A stretch of 64,000 nucleotides of DNA from UBA11889 sp002313255 (GCA_913045265.1 CAJWQX010000005.1:1-64000); one strand, 5' to 3'; positions 17,646 through 26,654 are shown, counted from the first letter of the stretch. Notes: generated by a model from the letters alone, not told the origin. Program-made: numbers and translations.

Positions 17646-18215
17646 GTGACGGACCCTGTCCGTCTCCTCAAAGCAGACCGAGACCACGCTAGAAACGCGG
17701 GAGACCCTTGGGCCGATCTTTGTGTCGTCGCTAGTATCAGCCCGAGCGGGGAACCCCGATCGCGCGTTCTGGTATTGCGCGACCTTGACGACCAACTCGC
17801 GCTCTTCTTCAACGCTTCGAGTCCAAAAAGCGAAGAATTTAAGCGATCGGAATCGCTGTCTATTCTGCTGTATTTACACGCACTGAAAGTTCAATACCGC
17901 CTAACAGCCACATTCGCCGAAGTCGACCCCAACGTTATCGCCAAAAGTTGGAAACTACGCCCTCCGGTTCCGAGAAAATTGGATTGGCTCTACGCGACCC
18001 GCCCTCAAAGCTCAAGTGTCCCGTCAAGAGAAGCGTTACTCGACGCAATTGACCGCATCCCCGAGACCACGACCGCCCCACCAACCGCACGCGGGTACGC
18101 CCTGGTCCCAACGGAAATCGAACGCCTCGATCTTGATCAGCCAAACGGCATACATGATCGACGCCGTTATAAGCGACTGGGTGATAACTGGCACGAAACC
18201 GTATTGATCCCTTAA
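17646..18215 (+). CDS. Pyridoxamine 5'-phosphate oxidase-like flavoprotein
   Basis: A 189-residue split-barrel FMN protein. The N-terminal part (DPWADLCVVASISPSGEPRS, then RVLVLRDLDDQ) and the C-terminal HDRRRYKRLGDNWHETVLIP resemble PdxH and related oxidases, but it is shorter than E. coli PdxH (218) and the C-terminal substrate-binding segment is divergent. It may be a true PNP/PMP oxidase of the vitamin B6 salvage pathway or a relative with another flavin chemistry. The start is GTG at 17646 without an obvious ribosome site. It converges with metR. Confidence 0.72.
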   Translation: MTDPVRLLKADRDHARNAGDPWADLCVVASISPSGEPRSRVLVLRDLDDQLALFFNASSPKSEEFKRSESLSILLYLHALKVQYRLTATFAEVDPNVIAKSWKLRPPVPRKLDWLYATRPQSSSVPSREALLDAIDRIPETTTAPPTARGYALVPTEIERLDLDQPNGIHDRRRYKRLGDNWHETVLIP

Positions 18216-18231
18216 GGTGACAAACGTCACC
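18216..18231. terminator. Stem-loop between convergent genes
   Basis: GGTGAC-AAAC-GTCACC, a perfect 6-bp stem with a 4-base loop, starts at the PNPOx-like stop and covers the metR stop codon. It lacks a U-tract on either strand, so it may only stabilise 3' ends of both transcripts. Confidence 0.4.
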
Positions 18232-19183
18232 GCAACAGCGTCTCGGAGCCGGCGACATCCTCGTCGGCAGGAACGATCCCCACCAACGTCGCAAAACACG
18301 TTTTCTTGGCGGTCTCCACAAAACTCGCGATGAACGCTACAGGAGCCTCATCCCGCCGCACCGCAGCGTATAGATTCGGCCATATACCCTCTTCTCCTAA
18401 CGATTTAGCAACGATGTAATTCTTTTCTACGTGTTCATGGAGAGCCCAATTAGGCAAGCAAACCACTCCGCGGCCGCTAGCCACAAGCTGGATCATCATG
18501 GTCGTGAGCTCAGCGGTTCTAATTGCACTCGGCTCGACGCCTGCAGGTTCGAGAAACGAACTAAAGATGTCGAGCCGGCTCCGATCCACCGGGTACGTAA
18601 TCAGGGTTTCCTCGACTAAATCGGTAGGATTTACGCAAGGCTCTTTTGCCAAAGGATGATCGGTCGCCACGGCTAAAACCGCTTCATACCCAAAAAGCGG
18701 CATGTACGTGAGTTCCAAATCTCGAATGGGATCTGCTGTAATCACCAAATCGAGGTCCCCTCGCACCAATGCCGGAAGGGGTTCAAAATGGAACCCACTG
18801 GAAACGTCGAGCTCAACATCGGGCCAACTTTCTCGATACTTGTTAATGGCCGGCAACAACCACTCAAAACAACTGTGGCACTCAATGGCCATATACAAAC
18901 GCCCGGAAACACCACCTATAAGCCGTGTTACATCGTTCATAGCGCCGTCGAACTGAGGCAAGACCTCGTCAGCTAGTTTCAACAACCGCGCGCCCACGGA
19001 CGTGAACCGAACCGGTCGCGTCTTGCGCACGAAGAGAGAGCAACCTAGGCGGTTTTCGAGATCTTTGAGCTGGTGGGACAGCGCGGACTGAGTCAAAAAC
19101 AAGCGTTCAGCCGCCTCGACTAAACTGCCGGCATCACGCAGAGCGAGTAATGTTCGTAGATGGCGGAACTCTACTTTAGACAT
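18227..19183 (-). CDS. metR: LysR-family transcriptional regulator MetR
   Basis: A 318-residue LysR protein whose sequence follows E. coli MetR closely: the winged helix EFRHLRTLLALRDAGSLVEA with LTQSALSHQLKDLE as recognition helix, the effector domain IECHSCFEWLLPAI and the TYPVDRSRLDIF motif. MetR uses homocysteine as co-effector to control methionine genes such as metE and metH. No metE or metH lies beside it, but metY and a cystathionine-gamma-synthase-like gene occur elsewhere in the window. A TGAG-N5-CTCA palindrome overlaps its start codon, which suggests autoregulation. Confidence 0.88.
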   Translation of the reverse strand: MSKVEFRHLRTLLALRDAGSLVEAAERLFLTQSALSHQLKDLENRLGCSLFVRKTRPVRFTSVGARLLKLADEVLPQFDGAMNDVTRLIGGVSGRLYMAIECHSCFEWLLPAINKYRESWPDVELDVSSGFHFEPLPALVRGDLDLVITADPIRDLELTYMPLFGYEAVLAVATDHPLAKEPCVNPTDLVEETLITYPVDRSRLDIFSSFLEPAGVEPSAIRTAELTTMMIQLVASGRGVVCLPNWALHEHVEKNYIVAKSLGEEGIWPNLYAAVRRDEAPVAFIASFVETAKKTCFATLVGIVPADEDVAGSETLLR

Positions 19184-19195
19184 GAGATAGTCTCA
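19183..19195. promoter_or_regulatory. Candidate MetR operator at the metR start
   Basis: TGAGATAGTCTCA is a palindrome with 4-bp arms around 5 bp, the same geometry as the MetR consensus TGAA-N5-TTCA, with one symmetric change per arm. It starts at the metR ATG and lies just downstream of a TATAAT-like hexamer at 19200-19205 (minus strand). Binding here would block metR transcription or initiation. Confidence 0.45.
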
Positions 19196-19306
19196 TCTAA
19201 TTATATAAAATCATGCACATATTTCACGTTTAGTCAACGCATCGTGCTGAAAAAGAGAGGGGTGAGGCGACTACCCAAGACACCCTCTGCCTAGAAAACA
19301 AAAAGG

Positions 19307-20863
19307 TCAGGGGCGTATCGGGAATTGAACGGGCCCCTTAAGTTCCTCCAACACCGGCTGGATCCATTCCACCCATTCACATAAGGTCGGACGCGTTTCC
19401 CGCGGATCAATTAGTTCGTGCACCGCAAAAGATTCTGCACGCGGAAAGGGAGACCTCGCGCTACGCAGCCGTTCTTCAATTTCGTGACGTTTGGCCTCCG
19501 GATCATCCGCACCGTCAATTTCACGATGATAAGCAACCGCAACACCTCCTTCGAGAGGAAGCGCACCAGATTCCACTGAGGGCCATGCGAGAACGTAAGC
19601 GTCTGGAGCGTAGTGGGCCGCCGTTGCAACTCCGAATCCTTTATGGACTTGAATTACAGCCCAGGGAATCGTCGCTTGCACCGCGGCGGCAACCGCTGCC
19701 ATACCGTAACGTATCGTACCCTTACGTTCGGCCTCCGGACCGATCATAAATCCAGGCTGATCGACAAAGTTCACTACGGGTACATGAAACGTATCGCAAA
19801 GTTCCACGAAGCGCCGATACTTCTGCGCCGCTTCTGCCGTCATCGCGCCAGCGTATACACGACAGTCATTTGCCAGAACGCCGACCGCCTGACCACTCAA
19901 ACGCGCAAATCCCACAACTTGGCTATCGCCAAAATCTCGCCCGAGTTCGAAGAATGAATTCTGGTCCAGAACCATGTTGACAACTTCCCGGATGTCGAAG
20001 GCCGCGTTCGAGTCGCGAGGCACCGCGTGTAAAAGTTCCTCTTCCATGCGCTGCGGATCATCGACACATTCCAACCGCGGTGTTCGCTCGTACACGCTAC
20101 TCGGCAGATAACTCAGGAAACGACGACACTGGGCTAACGCGTCGTGCTCGTCCTCAGCGATATTGTCCACAAGACCACTCCGCGCATGCACTTTTGCCCC
20201 CCCAAGCTCGTCTTTCGTCATCGAAACTCCAAGCGCACGTTCCACCAGCTTAGGGCCGCCAATAAGTATCTGAGCCGTGTATCGAGTCATAACAGAAAAG
20301 TGAGAGGCTGCCATCCGTCCAGCAGGAAAACCTGCAACCGCGCCCCCTGCCATAGACGCCACTGGTACCTGGCCCATCGCGTCCGCAATGATGCGAAATC
20401 GCGGTGGCGAGAACACCGGCTCACCCACCGTCCCGCCTCGACGTCCGCCACCACCTTTGACGCTGCCGCCCCCACCCTCAAGCATTCGGACGAGCGGCAC
20501 CTTGTATTGCACCGCGAGGTGCTCAGCATAAACGCTCTTTCGTAAACCAGCTGAGTTGGGCGATCCTCCTTTAAGAGTAAAGTCTTCTCCGCCCACCACG
20601 ACACGCCGACCATCGACCTTGCCGAACCCGACGATGTAATTGGCAGGTACGAACCCCGTGAGCTGATCATCGTCATCGTATTCAGGAATTGCCGTGGCTT
20701 TCCCGTGTTCCTGAAACGATCCGGGATCCAATAGCACATCGATCCGTTCGCGGATCGTCAGCCGACCACGCGCGTGCTGCTTGGCAATGCCTTCTTTGCC
20801 GCCTTGGGTACGCGCGATACGACGTCGTCGGTTGAGCTCGTCAACCTCGTCTAGCCAACTCAC
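19307..20863 (-). CDS. Acyl-CoA carboxylase carboxyltransferase (beta) subunit
   Basis: A 518-residue carboxyltransferase with both crotonase-fold halves: the N-terminal half begins ARGRLTIRERIDVLLDPGSF and contains GGSPNSAGLRKS and MLEGGGGSVKG; the C-terminal half contains VNFVDQPGFMIGPEAERKG and the AYVLAWPS motif. It transfers the carboxyl group from carboxybiotin to an acyl-CoA. Length and motifs fit propionyl-/methylcrotonyl-CoA-type enzymes rather than bacterial AccD. Its start overlaps the crotonase stop (4 bp). The substrate is not determined; propionyl-CoA would fit prpE at the window's left end. Confidence 0.88.
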   Translation of the reverse strand: MSWLDEVDELNRRRRIARTQGGKEGIAKQHARGRLTIRERIDVLLDPGSFQEHGKATAIPEYDDDDQLTGFVPANYIVGFGKVDGRRVVVGGEDFTLKGGSPNSAGLRKSVYAEHLAVQYKVPLVRMLEGGGGSVKGGGGRRGGTVGEPVFSPPRFRIIADAMGQVPVASMAGGAVAGFPAGRMAASHFSVMTRYTAQILIGGPKLVERALGVSMTKDELGGAKVHARSGLVDNIAEDEHDALAQCRRFLSYLPSSVYERTPRLECVDDPQRMEEELLHAVPRDSNAAFDIREVVNMVLDQNSFFELGRDFGDSQVVGFARLSGQAVGVLANDCRVYAGAMTAEAAQKYRRFVELCDTFHVPVVNFVDQPGFMIGPEAERKGTIRYGMAAVAAAVQATIPWAVIQVHKGFGVATAAHYAPDAYVLAWPSVESGALPLEGGVAVAYHREIDGADDPEAKRHEIEERLRSARSPFPRAESFAVHELIDPRETRPTLCEWVEWIQPVLEELKGPVQFPIRP

Positions 20864-21672
20864 TGAGGATCCCTAAATACCGGAGTCCGCTTTTCGAAAT
20901 TTGCGTATACCGCTTCGATTTGATTCTCGGAGCCTAAAAGATCCTTCTGCAGCGTCGCCTCGAGGGAAAGTCCGGTCTCGGCATCGCCGTGCCATGATTT
21001 CTCATAGAGGTGTTTGCTCGCTCGTACTGCGTGCGGATTCCTACCCGCAATCTCTGCTGCCAGAGCTTTCGCAGTTGCCAACGGATCTTCGGCAAGGTGC
21101 GAAACAAGTCCAATCCGCTCAGCTTCGACGGCGCTTACGATTCGACCGGTAAACGTCAACTCCTTGGCTACATCGAGCCGGACAACATCACGCAAGGTTT
21201 GGGTAATGGACATGTCTGGAATAATTCCCCATTTGATCTCCATGACCGAAAACTTTGCTTCTGGTGACGCAATACGAATATCCGCGCCGAGCGCAATTTG
21301 ACAACCGCCACCGTAGGCGACCCCGTGTACGGCTGCGATGACCGGCATCGGTAATGTTTTCCAAACATACGCTGGCCTCTGCGCATGGTTTTCAGGACGG
21401 TCGTCGCGCTGCAAGAGGCCACTTCCGACGTCGCCGCCCGATTCAGCTGCATCCGCCATGCCTTGAAAACTATCGAAATCTAAGCCCGCGCAAAACCCGG
21501 GGCCGTTCCCCGACAGCACGACGGCTCGGACGTCCATCGCCGACGCTAAGCTCTCGCCTGCCTCAATGATCGCCGTAAACATATCGCCCGAGAGCGCATT
21601 GTATTTCTCCGGCCGATTCAGCCTTACATCCGCAATCCCGCAATCAATATCAATCGTGACTATGTCCGTCAT
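20860..21672 (-). CDS. Enoyl-CoA hydratase/isomerase (crotonase) family protein
   Basis: A 270-residue crotonase from the ATG at 21672, which has GGGAGGGAG just upstream; an upstream in-frame start at 21687 lacks this support. Visible elements are VRLNRPEKYNALSGDMF, the oxyanion loop SGNGPGFCAGLDF and the second loop AVHGVAYGGGCQIALGADIR. It lies between the biotin carrier and the carboxyltransferase genes of an acyl-CoA carboxylase, so it probably hydrates or isomerises an intermediate of the same pathway. Confidence 0.85.
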   Translation of the reverse strand: MTDIVTIDIDCGIADVRLNRPEKYNALSGDMFTAIIEAGESLASAMDVRAVVLSGNGPGFCAGLDFDSFQGMADAAESGGDVGSGLLQRDDRPENHAQRPAYVWKTLPMPVIAAVHGVAYGGGCQIALGADIRIASPEAKFSVMEIKWGIIPDMSITQTLRDVVRLDVAKELTFTGRIVSAVEAERIGLVSHLAEDPLATAKALAAEIAGRNPHAVRASKHLYEKSWHGDAETGLSLEATLQKDLLGSENQIEAVYANFEKRTPVFRDPQ

Positions 21673-21788
21673 TGTCTCCCTCCCCAAAGCTCACTAAATA
21701 AGTGTGACACAAGCGATCCAAACATCCATACCGAACGAGCCGAGCGGTTCCCCCGTTAGGAATGCAAACAACTAAGGATTAGCAATAT

Positions 21789-22010
21789 TTAGTCTTCGAT
21801 AAAGGCAACGACTTGATCTTCTTCCACAGAATCTTCCGGCTGTACCAACAGCTCGGTCACGGTACCCGCTTGAGGACTTTCCACGGGAATTTCCATTTTC
21901 ATTGACTCGAGAATGACGAGGACATCCCCCTCGGTGACGCTATCGCCAACCGCGACCTCTACTTTCCAGACAGTCCCTGTCACTTCGCTTTCGACCGGAT
22001 ACCGAGCCAT
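21789..22010 (-). CDS. Biotin carboxyl carrier protein (stand-alone biotinyl domain)
   Basis: A 73-residue protein consisting of a single biotinyl/lipoyl domain with the biotinylation motif ESMKMEIP (Lys38). Stand-alone carriers of this size serve acyl-CoA carboxylases whose biotin carboxylase lacks its own carrier, as is the case here. The ATG at 22010 has GGAG 6 bp upstream; a GTG five codons earlier is a weaker start. It follows the biotin carboxylase gene by 23 bp and is followed by a 116-bp gap before the crotonase. Confidence 0.9.
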   Translation of the reverse strand: MARYPVESEVTGTVWKVEVAVGDSVTEGDVLVILESMKMEIPVESPQAGTVTELLVQPEDSVEEDQVVAFIED

Positions 22011-22033
22011 GTTGATCTCCACCAAACAGGCGT

Positions 22034-23356
22034 TTATAGCAGATCGCCAAGGAAGGCGGTATCAAGCTTCGCCTCGATAAAACGAGCACTCTCCAGAATG
22101 CGACATAGGAGAGTGGCGTTGGTTTTGACGCCTTTCACTTCCATCGCTCGGAGGGCGATTAACGTACGGCCGATGGCTGCTTCCCGAGTCGCCCCCTTGC
22201 CGATCACCTTCGCTAACAATGGATCGTAGTATGGGGTCACGGTATTCCCCTCCCGATAACTCGCTTCGATGCGAACACCCGCCATGTCTGGAACTCTGAA
22301 AACGCTTAAGTGCCCGGGGCACGGCAACATGCTTTCAGGATCTTCCGCGTAAAGCCTCGCTTCGAGCGCGTGTCCGTCAATCCCGGGTCGCTCAGGTAGA
22401 AGAGTCGAAAGTCGATCCCCCGAAGCAATTCGTATTTGCAGATCGACTAGGTCCAACCCCGTGACTTCCTCAGTCACGCCGTGTTCGACCTGCAATCTGG
22501 TGTTCATTTCTAGAAAACCAAAGCGGCCGCGGTCGTATAGCGTTTCCACCGTGCCCAAACTGTCGTAGCCGACCAACGCCTCCACAGCCCGTGAAGACAA
22601 CTCGTCAATGTCGGACCGCGCTATCGCCGGTGCGGGGGATTCTTCGATGAGCTTCTGATGTCGCCGCTGGACCGAACAATCCCGCTCGTACAGGGCCAGC
22701 AACGTTTCGCCATCGCCAATCAGTTGCACTTCGACATGTCGCGAACCCTGAAGAAACTTTTCGAGAAATACCGTCGATTGACCGAACGTCCGCTCGGCTA
22801 AACTGGTTGCCGCTGCGTACGCTGCCGTTAAAGATTCGGGGTCCTCGGCAACGATCATACCAATACCGCCTCCACCGGCCGTGGGTTTGAGCATCACCGG
22901 GTATCCAATCGTTGCTGCAGCATTCGTCAGCATCGTCTGGTCACGAATTACTTCGCTCCCGGCATGCACCGGAAAGCCGTTTTCTTGCATCCATTGCCGG
23001 GCTTGCGTTTTCTCCCCCATGCGTTCTAACCAGCTCGCAGCAGGGCCTATGAACTTCATGCCTGCCGCCTCAATGGACCGCGCAAAATCAGGGTTTTCTG
23101 CTAGAAAGCCGTATCCAGGATGCACGGCATCGGCTTTGGCCCGTCGTGCAGCCGCAAGGATATTTTCTCCATTCAAGTACGTATCAACGGGTCGGTACCC
23201 GGGCAGACGCTCGGCGCGCGACGCCTCCTCGACATGCGGTAATCCTGCATCAATATCCGAGTAGACGGCTATGCTTTCGCAATCAAGGGCGTTACATGCG
23301 CGGATAATACGCCGCGCGACCGCACCTCGATTAGCCACCAAGACGCGCTCAAACAT
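22034..23356 (-). CDS. Biotin carboxylase subunit of an acyl-CoA carboxylase
   Basis: From the ATG at 23356 the protein is 440 residues: N-terminal MFERVLVANRGAVARRI, ATP-grasp domain with KPTAGGGGIGM and FLEKFL, HVEVQLIGDGETLLALYERDCSVQRR, and the C-terminal catalytic EMNTRLQVEHGVTE region. It carboxylates biotin using ATP and bicarbonate. The frame is open upstream, but that would overlap the small unknown gene and lacks homology. No biotinyl domain is fused; the separate 73-residue carrier follows. The start overlaps the upstream gene's stop by 8 bp. Confidence 0.9.
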   Translation of the reverse strand: MFERVLVANRGAVARRIIRACNALDCESIAVYSDIDAGLPHVEEASRAERLPGYRPVDTYLNGENILAAARRAKADAVHPGYGFLAENPDFARSIEAAGMKFIGPAASWLERMGEKTQARQWMQENGFPVHAGSEVIRDQTMLTNAAATIGYPVMLKPTAGGGGIGMIVAEDPESLTAAYAAATSLAERTFGQSTVFLEKFLQGSRHVEVQLIGDGETLLALYERDCSVQRRHQKLIEESPAPAIARSDIDELSSRAVEALVGYDSLGTVETLYDRGRFGFLEMNTRLQVEHGVTEEVTGLDLVDLQIRIASGDRLSTLLPERPGIDGHALEARLYAEDPESMLPCPGHLSVFRVPDMAGVRIEASYREGNTVTPYYDPLLAKVIGKGATREAAIGRTLIALRAMEVKGVKTNATLLCRILESARFIEAKLDTAFLGDLL

Positions 23357-23693
23357 TTGCCAGTCGCTCCACGTATGCCGCGTAGTTGCACCAAATTTCG
23401 CTAAATCGTCCGACCCCATGGATCGTCGTAGCCGACGTACGACGACCTGCGATGACGGCTCGATCGACGGAATCGCTAATCTCCAGCGCAACGTCGCTTA
23501 AATCGTTGATCACGAACATATCTGCACGGGTGTCGCCCAAGTGGCCCCTCGGGGGAGGCATTGGTTTCTGGGCAAGCTCAGCAAGAAGCCGCTCTCGCAA
23601 GCCAGCGTCGAGCAGTTCAGCCGTCTGCTCAATCATCCATCGAGATACGACGTCGGGTTGCTCGCATCGCTGTTTATAGACTTCCCACCGCAT
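23349..23693 (-). CDS. Unknown 114-residue protein in the acyl-CoA carboxylase cluster
   Basis: I do not recognise this family. The protein is soluble, with a helical first half (MIEQTAELLDAGLRERLLAE), a proline-rich hinge (KPMPPPRGH) and a mixed second half. It starts with ATG 3 bp after the purC stop and ends in an 8-bp overlap with the biotin carboxylase start, the arrangement expected for a translated gene. An accessory or regulatory role for the carboxylase is possible but only from position. Confidence 0.6.
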   Translation of the reverse strand: MRWEVYKQRCEQPDVVSRWMIEQTAELLDAGLRERLLAELAQKPMPPPRGHLGDTRADMFVINDLSDVALEISDSVDRAVIAGRRTSATTIHGVGRFSEIWCNYAAYVERLANV

Positions 23694-23696
23694 GGG

Positions 23697-24623
23697 TCAG
23701 AGAACGAGATCTTCTCCGGTCAGCCGAGCGTATGCTTCCAGGTATTTCGCCAATGTGTCATCGATTACGTTTGCTGGTAACGCTGGTCCCGGAGGCATTT
23801 TGTCCCACACTCCAGCCGTCACAAGTTCCTCTAAGTAATTACGCACAAATTGTTTGTCAAAGCTTGGTTGTTCGGAACCCGGCTCCCACAAATCTGCCGG
23901 CCAAAACCGCGAGCTGTCGGGGGTGAATATTTCGTCGATCAGTATTGGGATAGTGGCGCCCGGCGGAACTCCAAATTCAAACTTTGTATCGGCCAAAATA
24001 ATCCCACGCTCAAAAGCATAATCCCGCGCATCTCGATACAACGAAAGTGTCGTTTCTTGAAGCCACTCCATGGTTTTGACACCGACAATCCCGATCCCTT
24101 GTTCAAAACTAATGTTTTCGTCGTGCAGACCGGCTTCGGCTTTCGTGGACGGCGTAAACAAAGGTTCGTCCAAGCGATCGCTGTTCACCAAACCTTCCGG
24201 TAATTCAATCCCGCACACGCGACCCGTGGTTTGGTAGTCCTTCCATCCACTGCCTGTTATATAACCCCTTGCAATACATTCAATCGGTACAACTTCCGTC
24301 GCCCGACAAAGCATTATTCGGCCGCTAAGAAGCTCTTTCTTTTTGTCGCTTATACCAGCTACGTCTTCTACGGCTGTCGAGACAAGGTGATGATCCATCC
24401 TGTCACCGAAGTAATCGAACCAAAATCGGGAAATTTGCGTCAAAACGATACCCTTGCCTGGCAGCCCATTGGCCATCACCACGTCAAAGGCGCTGGTCCG
24501 ATCCGTGGCGACAATCAATAGTCCGGGATCGCCATCGGGAAGCACCACGTCGTATAAATCCCGGACTTTTCCGCTTCTTTTGTTAGGCAAATCGAGATCG
24601 GTCTGCATGACTAACTGCGCCAT
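23697..24623 (-). CDS. purC: Phosphoribosylaminoimidazole-succinocarboxamide synthase
   Basis: A 308-residue SAICAR synthase, the ATP-dependent ligase joining CAIR and aspartate in purine synthesis. Motifs present are KRSGKVRDLYDV (nucleotide site), VATDRTSAFDVVMANGLPGKG, VPIECIARGYITGSGWKDY and the EFGVPP/IDEIFTPDSSRFW segment. The length is that of the longer class (about 300) rather than the 237-residue E. coli form. It is part of a minus-strand run between an SDR gene and the unknown 114-residue gene. Confidence 0.93.
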   Translation of the reverse strand: MAQLVMQTDLDLPNKRSGKVRDLYDVVLPDGDPGLLIVATDRTSAFDVVMANGLPGKGIVLTQISRFWFDYFGDRMDHHLVSTAVEDVAGISDKKKELLSGRIMLCRATEVVPIECIARGYITGSGWKDYQTTGRVCGIELPEGLVNSDRLDEPLFTPSTKAEAGLHDENISFEQGIGIVGVKTMEWLQETTLSLYRDARDYAFERGIILADTKFEFGVPPGATIPILIDEIFTPDSSRFWPADLWEPGSEQPSFDKQFVRNYLEELVTAGVWDKMPPGPALPANVIDDTLAKYLEAYARLTGEDLVL

Positions 24624-24632
24624 GTATGTTCC

Positions 24633-25394
24633 CTACGCGCTGTTGCCGCCATCAGCGGCATACACGGAACCCGTAATCCAACCCGCGTCGTCACTTGCTA
24701 GGAATAGCATGACCCGGGCGATGTCAATTGGCTCGGCATACCGTCCCATGGGGATCCGTTCGACAATACGGTCATGAACCGCAGTGCCCGCTCCTGGGGC
24801 AATGCCTTCCTCGAGGCTACGCATCATTCGGGTCTCAACGGGTGATGGATTGACCGTGTTGACTCGGATGTTCATCGCTGCGTACTCCTTCGCTACAGAC
24901 CGCATCAGGCCAATCACCGCGTGTTTGCTGGTGGAATACGGCGCAACATTCGGCCCGCCGGATAATCCAGCGACGCTCGAAGTGATGACGACGCTACCAC
25001 CGCCGCTCCGCATCATGGCCGGGATTACAGACTTTAATCCCAACCAGACCCCTTTCACATTAACCGCCATCACTCGGTCAAAGGTCGCTTCGTCGTATTC
25101 AAGCGTAGGTTTCACCGCACCCTCGATGCCGGCGTTGGCTAACAAGATATCGACTGCTCCGTATCGTTGCTCCGCAACCGCGATCATTTGATCGTTGTCG
25201 GCTGCGTTCGTTACATCTGCAACGCAATAACTGACTTGATTGCTCCCTATATCGTCGATGGCCGCCGCGAGTGCCTCCTCACTCAAGTCTGTGATAAGCA
25301 CATTGGCCCCTTCCTCGGCGAAAAGCCGTGCAGCAGCTCTCCCGATACCTCCCGCACCGCCGGTGATCACCGCGGTCTTGTCCGCAAGTCTCAT
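24633..25394 (-). CDS. Short-chain dehydrogenase/reductase
   Basis: A 253-residue classical SDR: cofactor loop TGGAGGIGRAAA near residue 13, NAG motif ILLANAGIEG, catalytic SVAGL serine and YSTSKHAVIG (Tyr-x3-Lys). The C-terminal YAADGGNSA is common in the family. It would oxidise or reduce a hydroxyl/keto group with NAD(P). The ATG at 25394 with GAGGATG upstream was chosen over an in-frame start ten codons earlier. It follows the cystathionine-gamma-synthase-like gene by 33 bp. Substrate unknown. Confidence 0.87.
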   Translation of the reverse strand: MRLADKTAVITGGAGGIGRAAARLFAEEGANVLITDLSEEALAAAIDDIGSNQVSYCVADVTNAADNDQMIAVAEQRYGAVDILLANAGIEGAVKPTLEYDEATFDRVMAVNVKGVWLGLKSVIPAMMRSGGGSVVITSSVAGLSGGPNVAPYSTSKHAVIGLMRSVAKEYAAMNIRVNTVNPSPVETRMMRSLEEGIAPGAGTAVHDRIVERIPMGRYAEPIDIARVMLFLASDDAGWITGSVYAADGGNSA

Positions 25395-25427
25395 CGTGCC
25401 ATCCTCGCGCCGTCTGTTGTGCAAACC

Positions 25428-26654
25428 CTAGCTTTCAAGGGCCGCACTGAAATCTTCAACCAAATCGTCGACCTCTTCGATCCCTACAGAAATTCGGATA
25501 AGCGACTCTGCAATGCCCATTTCTGCCCGCCGAGCCGGCCCCATCTCGTGATAAATTGTCTGAGACACCGGTATCGCAAGTGTCCGATTGTCACCCAGAT
25601 TACTCGACTTAATCACCACATTGAGCCGATTCAAGAAATCAAACGGTTCCATTTCCTGACTCAATTCGAACGAAAACAACGCCCCTGGTTTTCTGAAAAG
25701 TTGGGCACTCCGCTGAAATTGGGGATGCTGGCTTAAACCAGGGTAGTACACCTGCGAAACCCTACCGTGGGAATCCAAGAATTCGGCCAGCGTTTGGGCG
25801 CTGGCACACTGTCTTTCCAATCTCAGCGCCAACGTCTCCGCACCGATACTAATGTGATGCGCGGCTTCAGCGCCCAGAGCCGCCCCAAAATCCCGGAGAC
25901 CTTTTTTTCGGATTTGGGTCATACCCCAATTCGCTGAGTCACCTTTCTTATAGGCTTCTTCGATGTGTGCATAGGACGCCCAATCGAATTGTCCAGTGTC
26001 AGTGATCGCACCACCCAACGCGTTGCCATGCCCGCAGATATATTTGGTTAGGCTGTTGACAACAAGGCTCGCATCAGCATCGATGGGCTGAAAAAGGTAG
26101 GGAGAGGTCATGGTGTTATCGACGATGTAAACGATCCCGTGGGCGCGACAAAGTGCGCCAATCGCTTCAAGGTCACTGACTTGAGTACGTGGATTGGCGA
26201 TGGTTTCAACAAAAACCATCCTGGTGCGTTCGGTCAACGCTGCCTCAACCGCTTTCACGTCCGTGGCATCAACAAAAGCGACGTCGATTCCGTGAAGGTC
26301 AAAGCTGCCAAAAAGGCTGTTGGTGTTACCAAACAAAAATGAGCTCGACACGAAATGATCGCCGGCGCGCATCAACGCGAACAGCATCGTTCCTATGGCC
26401 GCCATTCCCGTCGAAAAACAAATGGTCTGGTGACCCCTTTCCATCAACGAAATCTGCGTCTCGAGCGCGCTCACGGTCGGGTTGACCTGACGGCCATAGG
26501 AGTAACCTGAGCTATTACCTTGAAATACGTCCGCGAGATCCTGAACGTCATCGTATCCATACGCGACCGTCGCGTGGATGGGTTTGTGAATTGATCCGTG
26601 TTCCACCGGACTTGAGCGGTCCGAGTGCACAGTTCGCGTCGTAAAACCGACCAT
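25428..26654 (-). CDS. Cystathionine gamma-synthase family PLP enzyme
   Basis: A 408-residue gamma-family PLP enzyme of sulfur amino acid metabolism. The N-terminal HGSIHKPIHATVAYGYDD, the SYGRQVNPTVSALE segment and the Schiff-base lysine in VVNSLTKYICGHGN identify it. It is distinct from MetY elsewhere in the window. It could be a cystathionine synthase or lyase, or a methionine gamma-lyase-like enzyme; sequence alone does not decide. It heads a minus-strand run with an SDR gene directly after it. Confidence 0.85.
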   Translation of the reverse strand: MVGFTTRTVHSDRSSPVEHGSIHKPIHATVAYGYDDVQDLADVFQGNSSGYSYGRQVNPTVSALETQISLMERGHQTICFSTGMAAIGTMLFALMRAGDHFVSSSFLFGNTNSLFGSFDLHGIDVAFVDATDVKAVEAALTERTRMVFVETIANPRTQVSDLEAIGALCRAHGIVYIVDNTMTSPYLFQPIDADASLVVNSLTKYICGHGNALGGAITDTGQFDWASYAHIEEAYKKGDSANWGMTQIRKKGLRDFGAALGAEAAHHISIGAETLALRLERQCASAQTLAEFLDSHGRVSQVYYPGLSQHPQFQRSAQLFRKPGALFSFELSQEMEPFDFLNRLNVVIKSSNLGDNRTLAIPVSQTIYHEMGPARRAEMGIAESLIRISVGIEEVDDLVEDFSAALES

